Source: Cristatella mucedo
Lineage: Eukaryota > Bryozoa > Phylactolaemata > Cristatellidae
Reading direction: 5' to 3'
Assembly (NCBI GenBank): GCA_009760855.2
Contig: WPIO01000002.1
Location: 1,331,501-1,395,500 of the forward strand
DNA: 64,000 bases
The notes under the pieces were generated by a model that saw only the letters and a program-made list of their open reading frames with translations, was not told where the DNA came from and did no database searches. Made by a program: the position numbers and the translations under genes. Of the stretch, positions 21,064 through 30,493 are shown in pieces. Positions within the stretch are counted from its first letter, which is position 1, and each line of letters begins with the position of its first letter.

Positions 21064-24000
21064 CTGTAACAAGAAAAAATAACGAATCAAAGAGCTGGCA
21101 CAATACTGCCCGTACTTATCCATAATCGAGGCACAGTGTTGTAGTGCTCCATCCACATAACACCAGCCGATTATATGTGGTTTGAGAAAGTACAGGGCTG
21201 AGAGGCCGTTCCCTGCTGTGCATTATGTACATATTCATCCTGCTGGCTTGGACCAATGATAGTCGAGCAGCGGATACAGTCTGTATGGTTGCAGACAATA
21301 GTTGATGAGGAAATATAGAAAGAGAAACTGATTACCTGAGTTAAAAGCCTCACTCATATAGCAGCAGAAGAGCCTAACCAGCTATCACCACCGATTGCTG
21401 TGAGCAATAAAGGAACTTCAGGACTCGAACGCACTGGGCTACGACCCAGGGGCAAAAAAGGTCAGCTGACTAGATAGTTTAATTTACATAGCAGCAGAGA
21501 GCCTTTACGGCTATCACCACCGCCTCTCAGTAGGCAATTAAGGATCCTCCATTGGAGTACTCGAACCCACTACCTGGGTCGTGAAGAGCAAGCACCTTAC
21601 CATAGCACTACGACCCAGGAACCTAACGATTGCAGCTTTGGCAATCGCCATTAAAGACATTTGTTCAGTCTGTGCTCCCTTAAAGCCAAGGCCTGCAAAA
21701 CCTGTGCTGAGTGTCACAACTGTAGTCTTGGCAGTGCCACCCTGTTCGACATGACATTTTTTGGTCATTTAGCATCAGAGCAGATGGCATTCAGTTGTAA
21801 GTATTTCGAAAATTACATATTCTTAGCTTAGCTAAGTTAGGGTGACTATCTACCAGACCTCCAGCACCAGACCGTTCATTCGTTCTAAGTAAATTAAGCA
21901 TAGCTGAACTCAAGGCTGCTCTAGACTTGTTCCCTTTGCATCAAATGTAAAGCGCCTAGAAAGAGTCTGAGTTCTCTGAGGGCGCTTTATCAAGTGCATT
22001 ATTATTATTATTATTATTCATTACTTAATATGCTAAAATGAATCATGTGGAGTCACTTCCCATGACGTGCTTGCCCAGTCAAGCTCAAGGTTTAGCAAAC
22101 CGTTGAATTCCTTGCAAAGGGCCTGCATCGACGAGCTTAGCAGGGCGAAGAAGTCGATTCAAAATCTTTTCCCAAAAATTGACAAACACATTCGTGCACA
22201 CACAAGGCCTCATGGTTGATGTTGCATCAACAACATTTAAGACCCTTCTACAAAAAACACCCAGGAAACAAGGAGCTGGGTTAGGTATGGGTAGCCAAGG
22301 ATGATCACACGGTCAGTGCGGCATAAAGGCTATGTCGGTGAGGCAGCGAGTAGGGGAGGCAACTCGGGCTCTGTCTTAGCACAAACCCTGTGCTCTTTTT
22401 ATCAGGGGCCGCACCGTGAGCATGCCCCCCCGGATTTATAACATTTTCTGAAGGTCTGACACTGCGACTCGTTAACTTAGCTGGTATGAATTTATCAAAA
22501 TCGGCAGAAATAAGTAGGCAGCAGTAGTATAAAAACTACTATCGTTACAACGACACTACTTATCCCTATTAGCTCTGCAGCAGAGGCATGTCTTGAGCGT
22601 TAGTCTTTCGAGGTGCAAAAAACACAGCCCATCACCACGAGCTGCGATATGAAAAAACCCACTCAACTGCAATCCAACAAAACACACACAAACAGCACTG
22701 CACAAGCGACCAAACGGCTATTCAACTTTTCCGCATGAGCCGAGATTAGGTGAGCCATTGGTGGCAGATGACTCGGTAGCAAACCAATAGGACAGCATTG
22801 CATGCAGTGACAATGGCTACCTTAGAGCTCATGAGCTTCACTGCCTCTTGCCAAGTCATGTCGTGCGAAAGTTTCAGCTTTCCAATTTCCTGGTCTTTCA
22901 ACTGCGCGCTGCACATGTCGCCGACCATGAAGATGGCATGTGGATTGTTTAGGCTGCCTGACTTCTTAAAGCTCAGTTGCAGCCTAGATAGGAACTCTTC
23001 GTTGTCCGACTGCAAGTGGGCACACGAGGTCAGCCTCGATAGATCGCCAGGAAGCCATTGCCATCAACCAAACGGCGGCAGCAGCAGAGGCCAGCGTGCA
23101 GACGCGATGCGAGAAGAAACGCCCCACCTCCACCTCTTCCTTTTCTTGTTCCGGGCTTGGCTCTTGCTCGTCCGGAAGGCGCAGATCGAAGCCTGGACAA
23201 GAAGTAGAAGACGGCAGCTCGATCGCGAGGCAGCCACATCATTGGCTGCGGCGGACGCTCAAGCAGGAGCAAAGCCTAGCAGCGAGCACGGGCAGTAGAA
23301 GCAGCCGCAGTCGTAGAGCTTACTGCCAGCGACCAAGACGGGTGGCATAGCGCCAGGGCGAATCAAGCCGTCGGTCGTCTCGGTCATCTCCATCTCGTAG
23401 TCGGAGCTAGTGATGACAAAGCTCGTGTCGGGATTCGCCAGCGACATCGGACCAGCGGTGGCAGGTGGCTCCTTCGGAGGCATGCCACTGTTTCCTTTGG
23501 GCAGGGGAGATGGACTGTCGCCACCACTGCACGTGGGGCTGGACGACAAGCAGGGACTGGCCAGATCGCCATTGGCACGGAGGCCGTCCACCTCGGACGC
23601 CACTGCCGACAGCGCATGCAAATTGCAGGACGGCGGCTCGGCATCGCATAGCTGCGGTCGAAAGCCATCGTCGCCGCAATGCGTCGGGTAGGCGCTCGAA
23701 GCAGGCCCGGCATGCGCGAGCGGCAAAGGGCAGGGCAGGCAAGCGCCTCCTCTGTCATCCAGAGGCGTGGCACTGCAGCTGCCGTCGAACGGTGAAAAGG
23801 CGCTCTCCGAGGCAGCAGTCGAGCAGCCTGTCATGTAGCCCTGGCTGCTGTCACGCACGGTCCGACCCCTCGCCGACGACGATGACGACGACGACGAACC
23901 GGCACCGTCGTGGTGGTGAGAGCCCGGCGTGCTGCTGGAGCGGGCGTGAGGCGCGAAGTGGTGGTGGTGAGAGCCCGGTGTGCTGCTGGAGCGGGCGTGA

Positions 24001-27000
24001 GGCACGAATGCGGAGCCGCCGGACGGCGGCTCGCTCAGCAGGCCCGGCGTGCCACTGCCGTAAGCGGATGACAAAGGCGTCGACCACCGTTTGGGTGTGA
24101 CGGCGTCGACCAAGGTTTGGGCCGTCGGCAGCGCAAGCGCAGGTGGCACGGCGGTGTTCAAATCGGAGCTGCGCAGCGCCATGCTCGAGCTGCCGGCAGA
24201 CAGAGGCGTGCTGTACTGCGGTGGGCGCTCACCGCCCACGCAGCCAAGGACGCCTTGGCTCGCCGTCGTCAAAATTGACGGGCTGGTCAGCGTGTGTCTG
24301 AGCGTGCGCCCCTTTCCTTCGCCGCCGCCGCTGCAGCTGCTACCCACAGAGCCGGAGGAGCCCGGACTGGTCGCTGCCGACTGTCCATCATCCAAGGAGC
24401 GACTGTGCCGAAGCGACCGGCTGGATGGCGACACGGGCGCCGCCGTGGGACTGGTGACTCGCACGTTCACGTGGAGTCCGGGTTTGAAGCGCCGCTTGTG
24501 CTTGCCACTGCTGCCAGCGCCACCTGGCGGCGGCAGCATTGTCGTCGCTGACGAGGATGCAGCCGCAGAAGGTGATGGCGACTCGGTGTCGGCATTCGGC
24601 AGCGGCGGCAGCGGCTCAGCATGCGTGCCGCCTGATGGGAAGCTGCCGGGCGGCTCTTCCTCGATCGCCTCGCAGTGCAGTCTTGCCGGCAGCAGTGCCA
24701 CTGCCTGCTCGAGCCGCTCTTTGCTCGCCGGCGGCGGCGGCGCAGCAGCGCTGCTCCAGTCAAAATTGGGCGAGCCGCTGCTGCCGCTGCTGCTCTCGCC
24801 TGCGCAAATGGCATCGCTACGTAGTATGTCGTGTTCCGTCCACAGCATGCTTCCCGACACAGCGGCCCGGGCTGCCGTGGCAGCGCTGCTGCTGCCTCCT
24901 GCTCCTGACTCGTGTCCAGTCGATTCTCGCCGTACCTTTTCAACGATTTCGGCAATGTAGTTCTCTCCATCTTCGTCCAGTTCTTCAATGCTGTCGCCTG
25001 CATGGCTATCAGAAACGTCACCCAAGACGAACTGGAGGTGAGCGAAGTGACTGGCATACTTGGGATCGCCTGGAAAGCCTGCAATGAGGACAGCAGCAAC
25101 GACACTCTGCGCAGCAGCAAAAAACGCCAGAAAAGCTGCCGGGTGTCTTTATAGCACAGTGCAGCATATAATTGAGGAAAATGAGCTAATAAGCACCATT
25201 CTGAAGGTGGTCGAAACATCGATGATGCAGCAACTCGTTGGCTGTGGGCCGCTGATGAGGGTCCATAGCCCATCCGCTAAGTACAAGCTCCAACACCTCA
25301 TCCAGGAGGCCGTGGGGAATATCGTCCTTAGGTGGCGAATTGAGAGCAATCTGCAAACAGCCACCAAAAAAGGACATGAAGCCGATCTCATCTGAAGATC
25401 ACATTCAGGCCGTCGTCCAGGGGCAAAGGCAAAATGAGAAGTTCAAGTCGGTCATCAGACCACAGATCTTCGGTGTCCTTACGACATAATGCAGCATGTG
25501 ACAGCCTTTGAAACGCTGTTCCCATGGATGATGACCGGACAGCATGTGTACCATTGTGCACATGGCTGCCCATATGTCGGCAGCAAACCCGTGGCCATCA
25601 CTTCGTGCCTTTTCAGGACTCCACTGAGTTTGACCTCCGAGAGGCTGCTTTCCTGCGACCACGGAATTTTGACCTGGTCTCAGCTTGCAGCTCAAGCCGA
25701 AGTCACCGATGCCGAGGACGTGCGACTCCAATTTCAGGAATATATTGTCGGCTGAAAATCAACAGGCGAACGTGCAGGCAGCATTCAACGTATAGCAGAT
25801 TGCAGCTGTGACGGCAGCAGAAAGGAACCTTTGAGATCCTCGTGAATAATCCTCTTTTTGTGCAGGTAAGCCAGCGCATTCAGGATCTGGTCCATGTACA
25901 GCAGCGCTTTCCACTGGTCCAGTGCACGGGAGCGCTGGACAAGCGCCGATAGGGTACCACCGGCATAGAACTCGCATAGGTAGTAGAGCTTCTGACCATT
26001 CCGAAGGGCGCCGTAGAGCTGCACGATGCCCGGATGCTCCAGCTCGGCCCACACGCACAGTTCCTCGTGAGTGAAGCCGAGCAGACCCACCTGCAACAGG
26101 GGGGGGGGGCAAACAAACGCACTGTACCAAAGCGAGTCTCGACGGGGCAACATTGCAACTTGCAACCCAAATCATCGTGTGGTCAGCTAGGCTCACTCGC
26201 GACGTCGAAGCAACATTCTGCACTATAAAATAGTGACAATCTTGACGAAATCTTTGTTTCGGCTACATCTTAAGGCATGCAGTATTGTTTACCGCCTTCG
26301 CAGATCCCACACTCTGGCATTAGAGCATAACCATTACTGCCGACGACAGAGATCTCTGCTGAGATCGATATACTCCAAAGCATGTAGCAATAACAAAGGC
26401 TGCTGCTACAATACCTTCTTGATAACAAAGCTGAACTCTGTTGCATTATCGATGGCAAGATGCACCTGCCCACTGACTCCCCGGCCGAGAAAAGTCTGTT
26501 TCGTCCAGTGCACACGTTTTTGGTAATTTCCATCCTGCACCTTGAGCTGAGAATCCTGCACGGAGAAAAGGAATGACCAAACCTCTAGGATAATCACTGA
26601 AAATGCAATACAAACATAGCCCACTCATATAGGCCATATATTATGCTATGCCCATGCACTGCAGGTCAGTAATGTGTTCATCAATGTGGAAACAGGCTTC
26701 ATTCAACTTCTCAGCTATTTAGTTATACTGCTTCCAGCAAGTCAAAGTTGCAGCTCCCACAGCACCATCAATCATTATCATCACCACCAATGCACTTCGA
26801 CAGTTGGAACAGTTACACATGCCAGGGCCCAATGATTGATGGCCTGGGAGGAGCAGTGCTTGACACCGGTTTCCACATGCATACCACTTAACTAGGGGCT
26901 TACAAAACCGAAGGGCAGGAAAAATGTATGCAATTGCTTGCAATGCATGTGCATTATACTGATGCATGATGTATGTGCTTCGACGAACATTACACGTTGC

Positions 27001-29719
27001 TGTCACAACGTAAGTAAAAAGGCTAATATGGTGGAGTCATCAACTGGATTGCCATTTCGTGTGTCCACAAGGACACTAGCCATCGAAACAAGTAAGCCTC
27101 GTTGACCTTGGGAGTTTGAACTCAGGGTGCCTCTGTCACCAAAGGCAAGCATCAAAGGCCAGCGAAGCACAACAACATAAACCCACTGCCGATACTGGAA
27201 TGTATGGTCACATGGTACCTAATGTTTTGACACTATTATGCACCAATGTAAGTATTTATATGTGCCCTTCCCAAAGATTTATATCGTGCTATTAGAGCCC
27301 TGTATGGGCCTGCAGCAGCTCCAAGCGGCAAAGTAAGAGAAGACGGTGTTGTGTTGGGCCTTGTGGTTGAACCCCGACACATTGGAGTCAGAAGAAAATG
27401 CCCCAGCCGCATGCCCCACTTCGACCGGCAAAAAAGGTGTACACGACTGAGCTGGTGATAAAAAGAACCACTGAATTTACCAGATTAAGAGTACAGCAAC
27501 GATCTTAGATAGTAAGTTCACATATGAACTCAAAATATGTATCTCCATCAGTAGCTCCACAAAGTCATAAAGACCATGTGGGTGTTACGCAGGAGAGTTT
27601 TGTATAGCGCACTCACAGCCTAAGCGGCTTTCGGTACACATTCGGTAGCCAACAGACTTCATCTCACGCAACAAAGAGAAAGTGGGAAGCATAGCAGAGT
27701 TAGGAGAGCAGTTGAGGTAGTGAGTAGCATAGAAGTAGCAGTTCAGGACCGCTGAAAAAGATGTGCCATAGTCGGCAGTTGGAGAGTAGATGTCATGGTT
27801 GTGTGCAAGGCCCGAGGCCATACCCTGTCAGTCAAGACATGCCAGAATTATTTCATTAATGCCAGAATTATTTCATCAAGGGGGAGGAAGGTGTGAACAC
27901 CTCACCTTGCCTGTCAGGATGATTCCTTCCCAAAAGTCGGCATCACAACTGTCGGCTACATCATCATCAGATGACAATCTATCATTAAGTCTTTCTTGGA
28001 GACTCTTCCAGTACTGGACGAGTTCGAGGAGATGCCTAGGCTCACCATATGCAACACGGCCTCGGCCGATCACGAGCCTGCAAAGTCGCGCGGCAGTTGA
28101 CTACACACTGAGAGCATGAGTCGCAGCACTGCTGCCAGCACGGGTGGGGGGCCTCCCAGAATGCGTGCACGAGTCGCACGGCTACTTCGTGGCAGGAAAG
28201 AGCTCACATATCCACGGAGCAGAGAGCATACACTTGCCCCGACCTCGAAGGGGTGGAAAAGTGGCTAGATGAAGGAGTCGCTCACACCGATCCAGCATCA
28301 CACCAACCCACAAGAGGCACACCTCTATTGGGGCAGCATGCTGCCAGAGAGAAGCTGGCCGTCGCAGCTGCAACCACAGGCCCCATTGCTGCCTCCTGCC
28401 TGCACTGGCTGAACGACGGCCCACGCGGAGAGCGATGCAATTTCGTGCAGCCAACTAGAACACGCGGCAGCCGGTCACGTCGGCTGCACTCTCTCGGCTG
28501 CCTTCGAGAGAAAGAGGCAAGGCACGCTCACTTACCGCAGGCCAGGGTTTAGTGCAGCCGGTGCTGGCAGCTGCACGGCAGCGTCGAGCAACGCCGGCTC
28601 TCCGCCCGGCGGGACTTGAGGCCCCGCGCTAGCCAACTCTTCGACGCCGTCGGCAGCCGACGGGCATAGCAAGCTCAGCCTCGGCAGCAAAACGCTGTCA
28701 TCAGCTGCCAGTGCTGCAGCAGCAGGCAGTGCCACTGCTCGGCCGTCGGTTGCCGGAAGCCCAAACTCGCTGACGACATTGGCAAGACGCTCCTCCAGCT
28801 CGTCGCCAGTCGGAATGCTGCCGATGCCTATAACCAGCTTCAGGTCAGCCAGAAGATTGCTGGACGACGGCAGGTTCCAGTCGGGGCAGTCGACCGACGA
28901 GCAGCAGCAGCTGCTAGCAGACGCTCTGCAGTCGTCGCTGCCGCCGTCACCACCACGACGACCGGCGGTGGCGGGGTCGCCGGCCGCTGAGGCGATTGGC
29001 ATCGTACTGCTGCCAGTGCCACTGCCTTGCCCGAGCCTGAAGCTAGACGCACCGGGGAGGCCGAAGCCGCAGCTGGCGGCAATATCTTTTGCTGCGACGG
29101 CGCCGTCGGCGGCAGTGGCTGCTGCCGTCCTGCCGAGCGCACTTGCGTCCCTTCCTCCTCCGGCTCCGCCGTTCAGCTGCAAGCCCGCCATTCGCCTGGC
29201 CAGCTGCAGCAGCTCCGCCGTGCTGGTGGCGGTGCGCTGGCGAGGCTGCAGCGCGTCGGCCAGGCGGCTGCGCAGCCTGTACCAGGCTCGATCAAGGCCA
29301 TGGTGCTGCTGCTCCATCGGCTGGCCTTGCAGCAGGACGGTGCGAAGCTCGTCGCAGAGGACGGCATCACAGAGCGATCGCCGGCAGTAGCACACACCCA
29401 GGTGGTAGGCGATCAGGTTGTACAGCAGCAGGCAGAGGTCGCTGCAGACGAGGTAGTGCTGCTCGCATGCGCTCGAATGCAGCGCCAGCCGGCTCACGAC
29501 GGCGCACAGCTCGCAACCATCGGCGTCGGAGGAGGAGAGTGTTGCCTGTGTCTCGGAGGCAGCAGCAGCAGCGGAGTCGATGCGAGGTCCAATGCCCGAG
29601 GAAAGATAGTGGACGAGGCATTCGTTAAAGGCGGCAAACACTTGGTGCCTCAACCTCACCACGGGGTCGATGGCTGGGCGTACCGCTCCCGGCACCGGGT
29701 CAAGGCCACCGTGCTTGAG
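20854..29719 (-). CDS. MAP3K14: NIK-like protein kinase (MAP3K14 family), ten exons
   Basis: NF-kappaB-inducing kinase phosphorylates IKK-alpha in the non-canonical NF-kappaB pathway in the cytoplasm (known for vertebrates; the role here is inferred). Exons on the minus strand: 29719-28536, 28077-27906, 26555-26415, 26090-25829, 25751-25483, 25350-25197, 25078-23324, 23192-23128, 23009-22821, 21063-20854. All nine junctions agree in phase and the total, 4401 nt, is a multiple of three. The kinase domain aligns with NIK throughout: RVHW before the glycine loop, IKKV, EEL, IVQLYGALRNG, HEDLKADN, DFG, HMLSGHHPW. The last two exons match the NIK C-terminal domain (FTVLHQDG, GSWQWWITNG). Vertebrate NIK is about 950 residues; this is about 1466, with a longer linker and a different N-terminus. 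The 5' end and the join at 23128/23009 are the least certain parts. No start Met is identified. Confidence 0.85.
21340..21460 (-). mobile_element. tRNA-derived SINE S1, copy 1 of a tandem pair
   Basis: Minus-strand copy in the last intron of the kinase gene. Plus-strand text AGCCTCACTCATATAGCAGC, GCTATCACCACCGATTGC, then GGACTCGAACGCACTGGG (B-box complement). Its head is shortened; the next copy starts at once. Confidence 0.75.
21462..21620 (-). mobile_element. tRNA-derived SINE S1, copy 2 of a tandem pair
   Basis: Near full-length minus-strand copy. The B box on the minus strand is GGGTTCGAGTACTCC and the A-box region is CTATGGTAAGGTGCTTGC. Body and tail match other S1 copies (CTATCACCACCGCC on the plus strand, then GGTCAGCTGACTAGAT for the tail). 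Confidence 0.8.
21925..22018 (+). mobile_element. LINE A 3' tail
   Basis: A 94-bp fragment with the hairpin (TAAAGCGCCTAG ... GAGGGCGCTTTATCAAG) and a (ATT)6 tail, inside the last intron of the kinase gene, opposite in orientation to the gene. Confidence 0.9.
22019..22820. other. Intron sequence of the kinase gene
   Basis: Part of the last intron. I see no repeat family, RNA gene or additional exon here. Confidence 0.4.
22821..23009 (-). CDS. MAP3K14: NIK-like kinase, exon 9 (C-terminal domain, first half)
   Basis: Sixty-three codons, phase 0 at both ends, between acceptor CCCACTTGCAG and donor TCTAAG|GTAGCC. It reads SDNEEFLSRLQLSFKKSG ... KLKLSHDMTWQEAVKLMSSK. Together with the next exon it matches the vertebrate NIK segment in which a helix precedes ISSQIPAAAFSLV (here LMSSKVHKSGFESFTVL). 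The first part has no counterpart I recognise. Confidence 0.8.
23128..23192 (-). CDS. MAP3K14: NIK-like kinase, exon 8 (short acidic exon)
   Basis: A 65-nt exon after acceptor TTCTTGTCCAG encodes FDLRLPDEQEPSPEQEKEEV, an acidic linker. The upstream exon ends in phase 1 (A|GTAAGC) and the first two bases here complete a Ser codon. The donor was chosen at GTGGAG|GTGGGG because it gives phase 0, which exon 9 needs. Other GT sites nearby (GAAGAG|GTGGAG, two codons earlier, also phase 0) are possible, so the 3' boundary is uncertain. Confidence 0.55.
23324..25078 (-). CDS. MAP3K14: NIK-like kinase, exon 7 (long disordered linker)
   Basis: A 1755-nt exon between acceptor CCTCATTGCAG and donor GGCA|GTAAGC. 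It starts FPGDPKYASHFAHLQFVLGD, has an acidic patch (SIEELDEDGENYIAEIVEKV), then about 500 residues rich in Ser, Pro, Ala, Gly and His. It includes a 17-residue tandem duplication (HARSSSTPGSHHH motif) and Ser runs. Reading on past the donor gives a stop at 23259-23261, so the donor is needed to reach the conserved C-terminal domain. GC-rich codons create long antisense frames. Confidence 0.8.
23908..24010. repeat. 51-bp in-frame tandem duplication within the kinase linker
   Basis: Two 51-bp units (17 codons) encode PHARSSSTPGSHHH twice. The DNA copies (GAGAGCCCGGCGTGCTGCTG and GAGAGCCCGGTGTGCTGCTG) differ at few positions, so the duplication looks recent; it preserves the reading frame. Confidence 0.9.
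25197..25350 (-). CDS. MAP3K14: NIK-like kinase, exon 6 (end of kinase C-lobe)
   Basis: Fifty-one codons plus one base after acceptor GTTTGCAG: IALNSPPKDDIPHGLLDEVL, then WAMDPHQRPTANELLHHRCF. This is kinase subdomain XI, with the conserved Arg in HQRP. It aligns with the IASEPPPIREIP start of the same region in NIK. The donor is ATG|GTGCTT, phase 1. Confidence 0.85.
25483..25751 (-). CDS. MAP3K14: NIK-like kinase, exon 5 (activation segment)
   Basis: Starts inside the catalytic loop (the split codon gives Ala of LKADN), then NIFLKLESHVLGIGDFG with the DFG motif near 25704. The activation segment is followed by WSPEKA in place of the usual APE, then ADIWAAMCTMVHMLSGHHPW, close to the NIK MMLHMLNGCHPW block. 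Acceptor GTTGATTTTCAG; donor GTC|GTAAGG. Confidence 0.88.
25829..26090 (-). CDS. MAP3K14: NIK-like kinase, exon 4 (N-lobe to catalytic loop)
   Basis: Encodes VGLLGFTHEELCVWAELEHP (helix C, conserved Glu), GIVQLYGALRNG, the hinge YYLCEFYAGGTL, and IIHEDLK. The catalytic Asp (near 25838) is present, but the residue before it is Glu, where typical kinases have Arg (HRD) and vertebrate NIK has Gly (HGD). A poly-G run at 26100-26109 on the plus strand is the C-rich tract of the acceptor. The donor AAAG|GTTCCT is weak, but it is the only choice that restores KADN. Confidence 0.88.
26415..26555 (-). CDS. MAP3K14: NIK-like kinase, exon 3 (glycine loop and lysine)
   Basis: Forty-seven codons, phase 0 at both ends, acceptor TCTCCGTGCAG, donor AAG|GTATTG. 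It encodes RVHWTKQTFLGRGVSGQVHL (glycine-rich loop GRGVSGQV near 26486) and ends with the ATP-binding lysine in FSFVIKK. VHW just before the loop is shared with NIK rather than with other MAP3Ks. Confidence 0.88.
26556..27534. other. Intron sequence of the kinase gene
   Basis: No exon or strong repeat. A weak tRNA-like stretch near 27085-27165 (minus strand GAGTTCAAACTCC resembles a B box) may be an eroded SINE head. Confidence 0.35.
27537..27798 (-). mobile_element. LINE family B, 3' end
   Basis: A 260-bp 5'-truncated copy in the intron between exons 2 and 3 of the kinase gene, in the same orientation as the gene. It matches 5514-5773 closely (for example CTCAGCCTAAGCGGC-like and GGGAAGCATAGCAGAGTTAG). 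This near identity suggests a fairly recent insertion. Confidence 0.9.
27906..28077 (-). CDS. MAP3K14: NIK-like kinase, exon 2
   Basis: A 172-nt exon, acceptor CGACTTTGCAG, donor GGCAAG|GTGAGG. It encodes VIGRGRVAYGEPRHLLELVQ, then YWKSLQERLNDRL and an acidic SSDDDVADSCDADFWEGIIL. Phases fit both neighbours. It lies just before the kinase domain and resembles no domain I know; the helical YWKSLQERLND part could be an interaction or inhibitory segment (inference). Confidence 0.8.
28536..29719 (-). CDS. MAP3K14: NIK-like kinase, exon 1 of the model (novel N-terminal region)
   Basis: A long frame ending in donor CTGCG|GTAAGT. The first 130 codons look folded: RLRHQVFAAFNECLVHYLSS, CELCAVVSRLALHSSACEQH and LVCSDLCLLLYNLIAYHLGV, alpha-helical and rich in Cys. 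The rest is Ala/Gly/Ser-rich with an FRLGQGSGTGSS stretch. I do not recognise the helical part in vertebrate NIK. There is no Met near the start; the frame is closed upstream by TAG at 29722-29720. That TAG may be a splice acceptor (GCTGTAG|CTCAAG), used here as the exon edge. But coding-like sequence (QHDVCTLAERCLELRALPL) continues in frame beyond it, so a nonsense change is also possible. Confidence 0.65.
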
Positions 29720-30003
29720 CTACAGCGGCAGTGCTCTCAGCTCAAGACAGCGCTCGGCCAGTGTGCAAACGTCGTGCTGAGGCGATGAAACTGCCACGAT
29801 GCAATGTACGCAAAAGTATGCAGTGCAGTGTAACAAACGCATGGGCGAGAAAAAGAAAAAAGAGAGAAAGATTGCAAGGGAGCGACAGGACAAGAGTGAG
29901 AGAGAGACAGGCAGAGGGAGGGAGAGGGGCAAGTGGACAGAACATTCAGACCTAGTGAACGTATGCACATGCACGGCAGAAGAAGGCACTCCTACTGTGC
30001 ACC
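29720..30003. other. Upstream edge of kinase exon 1
   Basis: Minus strand: pyrimidine-rich (29840-29930 is CTCTCTC-like) followed by TCGTGGCAG, a possible acceptor near 29800, then a short frame QHDVCTLAERCLELRALPL that hits TAG at 29722. No repeat family. Confidence 0.4.
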
Positions 30004-30176
30004 TATTTTAAATATTAATATTATACTAAATATATATATATAATTAAATATATATTGATATAAATTATATTAAATATATAATTAATTTATATATAAATAT
30101 ATAATTAATTTATATATTAAATATATAATTAATTTATATAATAAATATATAATTAATTTATATTTATATAAATATA

Positions 30177-30224
<48 letters not shown>

Positions 30225-30236
30225 TACATAATTAAT
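30004..30236. repeat. AT-rich simple repeat
   Basis: About 230 bp made only of A and T apart from a few bases: ATTAATTTATATA-type units, then a (TA)n run around 30183-30215. Confidence 0.97.
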
Positions 30237-30493
30237 TTACTGGCCATTAAGCCAGTCATTGCCCTTGCCAGAACAAGGCTGCTCTACGCTCGTGGATGAG
30301 CAGCATGACCATCAATCCAACGATGATAAGAACTCGTGGACGGCCACTCTACTCGGGCAGGCAATGGTCTCAAATCACTCAGTCGATGCCAGCCCCCTCC
30401 AAGTTAAGCAGAGGTGAAAGGGGGTAGAGCAAGGCAAGACAGAGAGCTCTTTCGGCAGCCTTTCATGTGATGAGCCACCAACTAGCATGACCT

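Noticed and set aside
21538..21768. 76-codon minus-strand frame in the last kinase intron
   Set aside because: Half of it lies in an S1 SINE, and there is no acceptor in frame; exons 9 and 10 join perfectly without it.
22798..23298. 166-codon plus-strand frame
   Set aside because: Antisense to kinase exons 8 and 9.
23465..24100. 211-codon plus-strand frame
   Set aside because: Another antisense shadow of kinase exon 7, including the antisense of its His/Ser duplication.
24091..24960. 289-codon plus-strand frame
   Set aside because: Fully antisense to kinase exon 7. GC-rich third positions of the real exon keep the opposite strand open.
24467..25273. 268-codon minus-strand frame overlapping kinase exon 7
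   Set aside because: Different frame from the phase-consistent exon; extends across the intron and splice acceptor at 25079. It is a shadow frame.
29027..29788. 253-codon plus-strand frame
   Set aside because: Antisense to kinase exon 1 and without splice or family support; same compositional cause.
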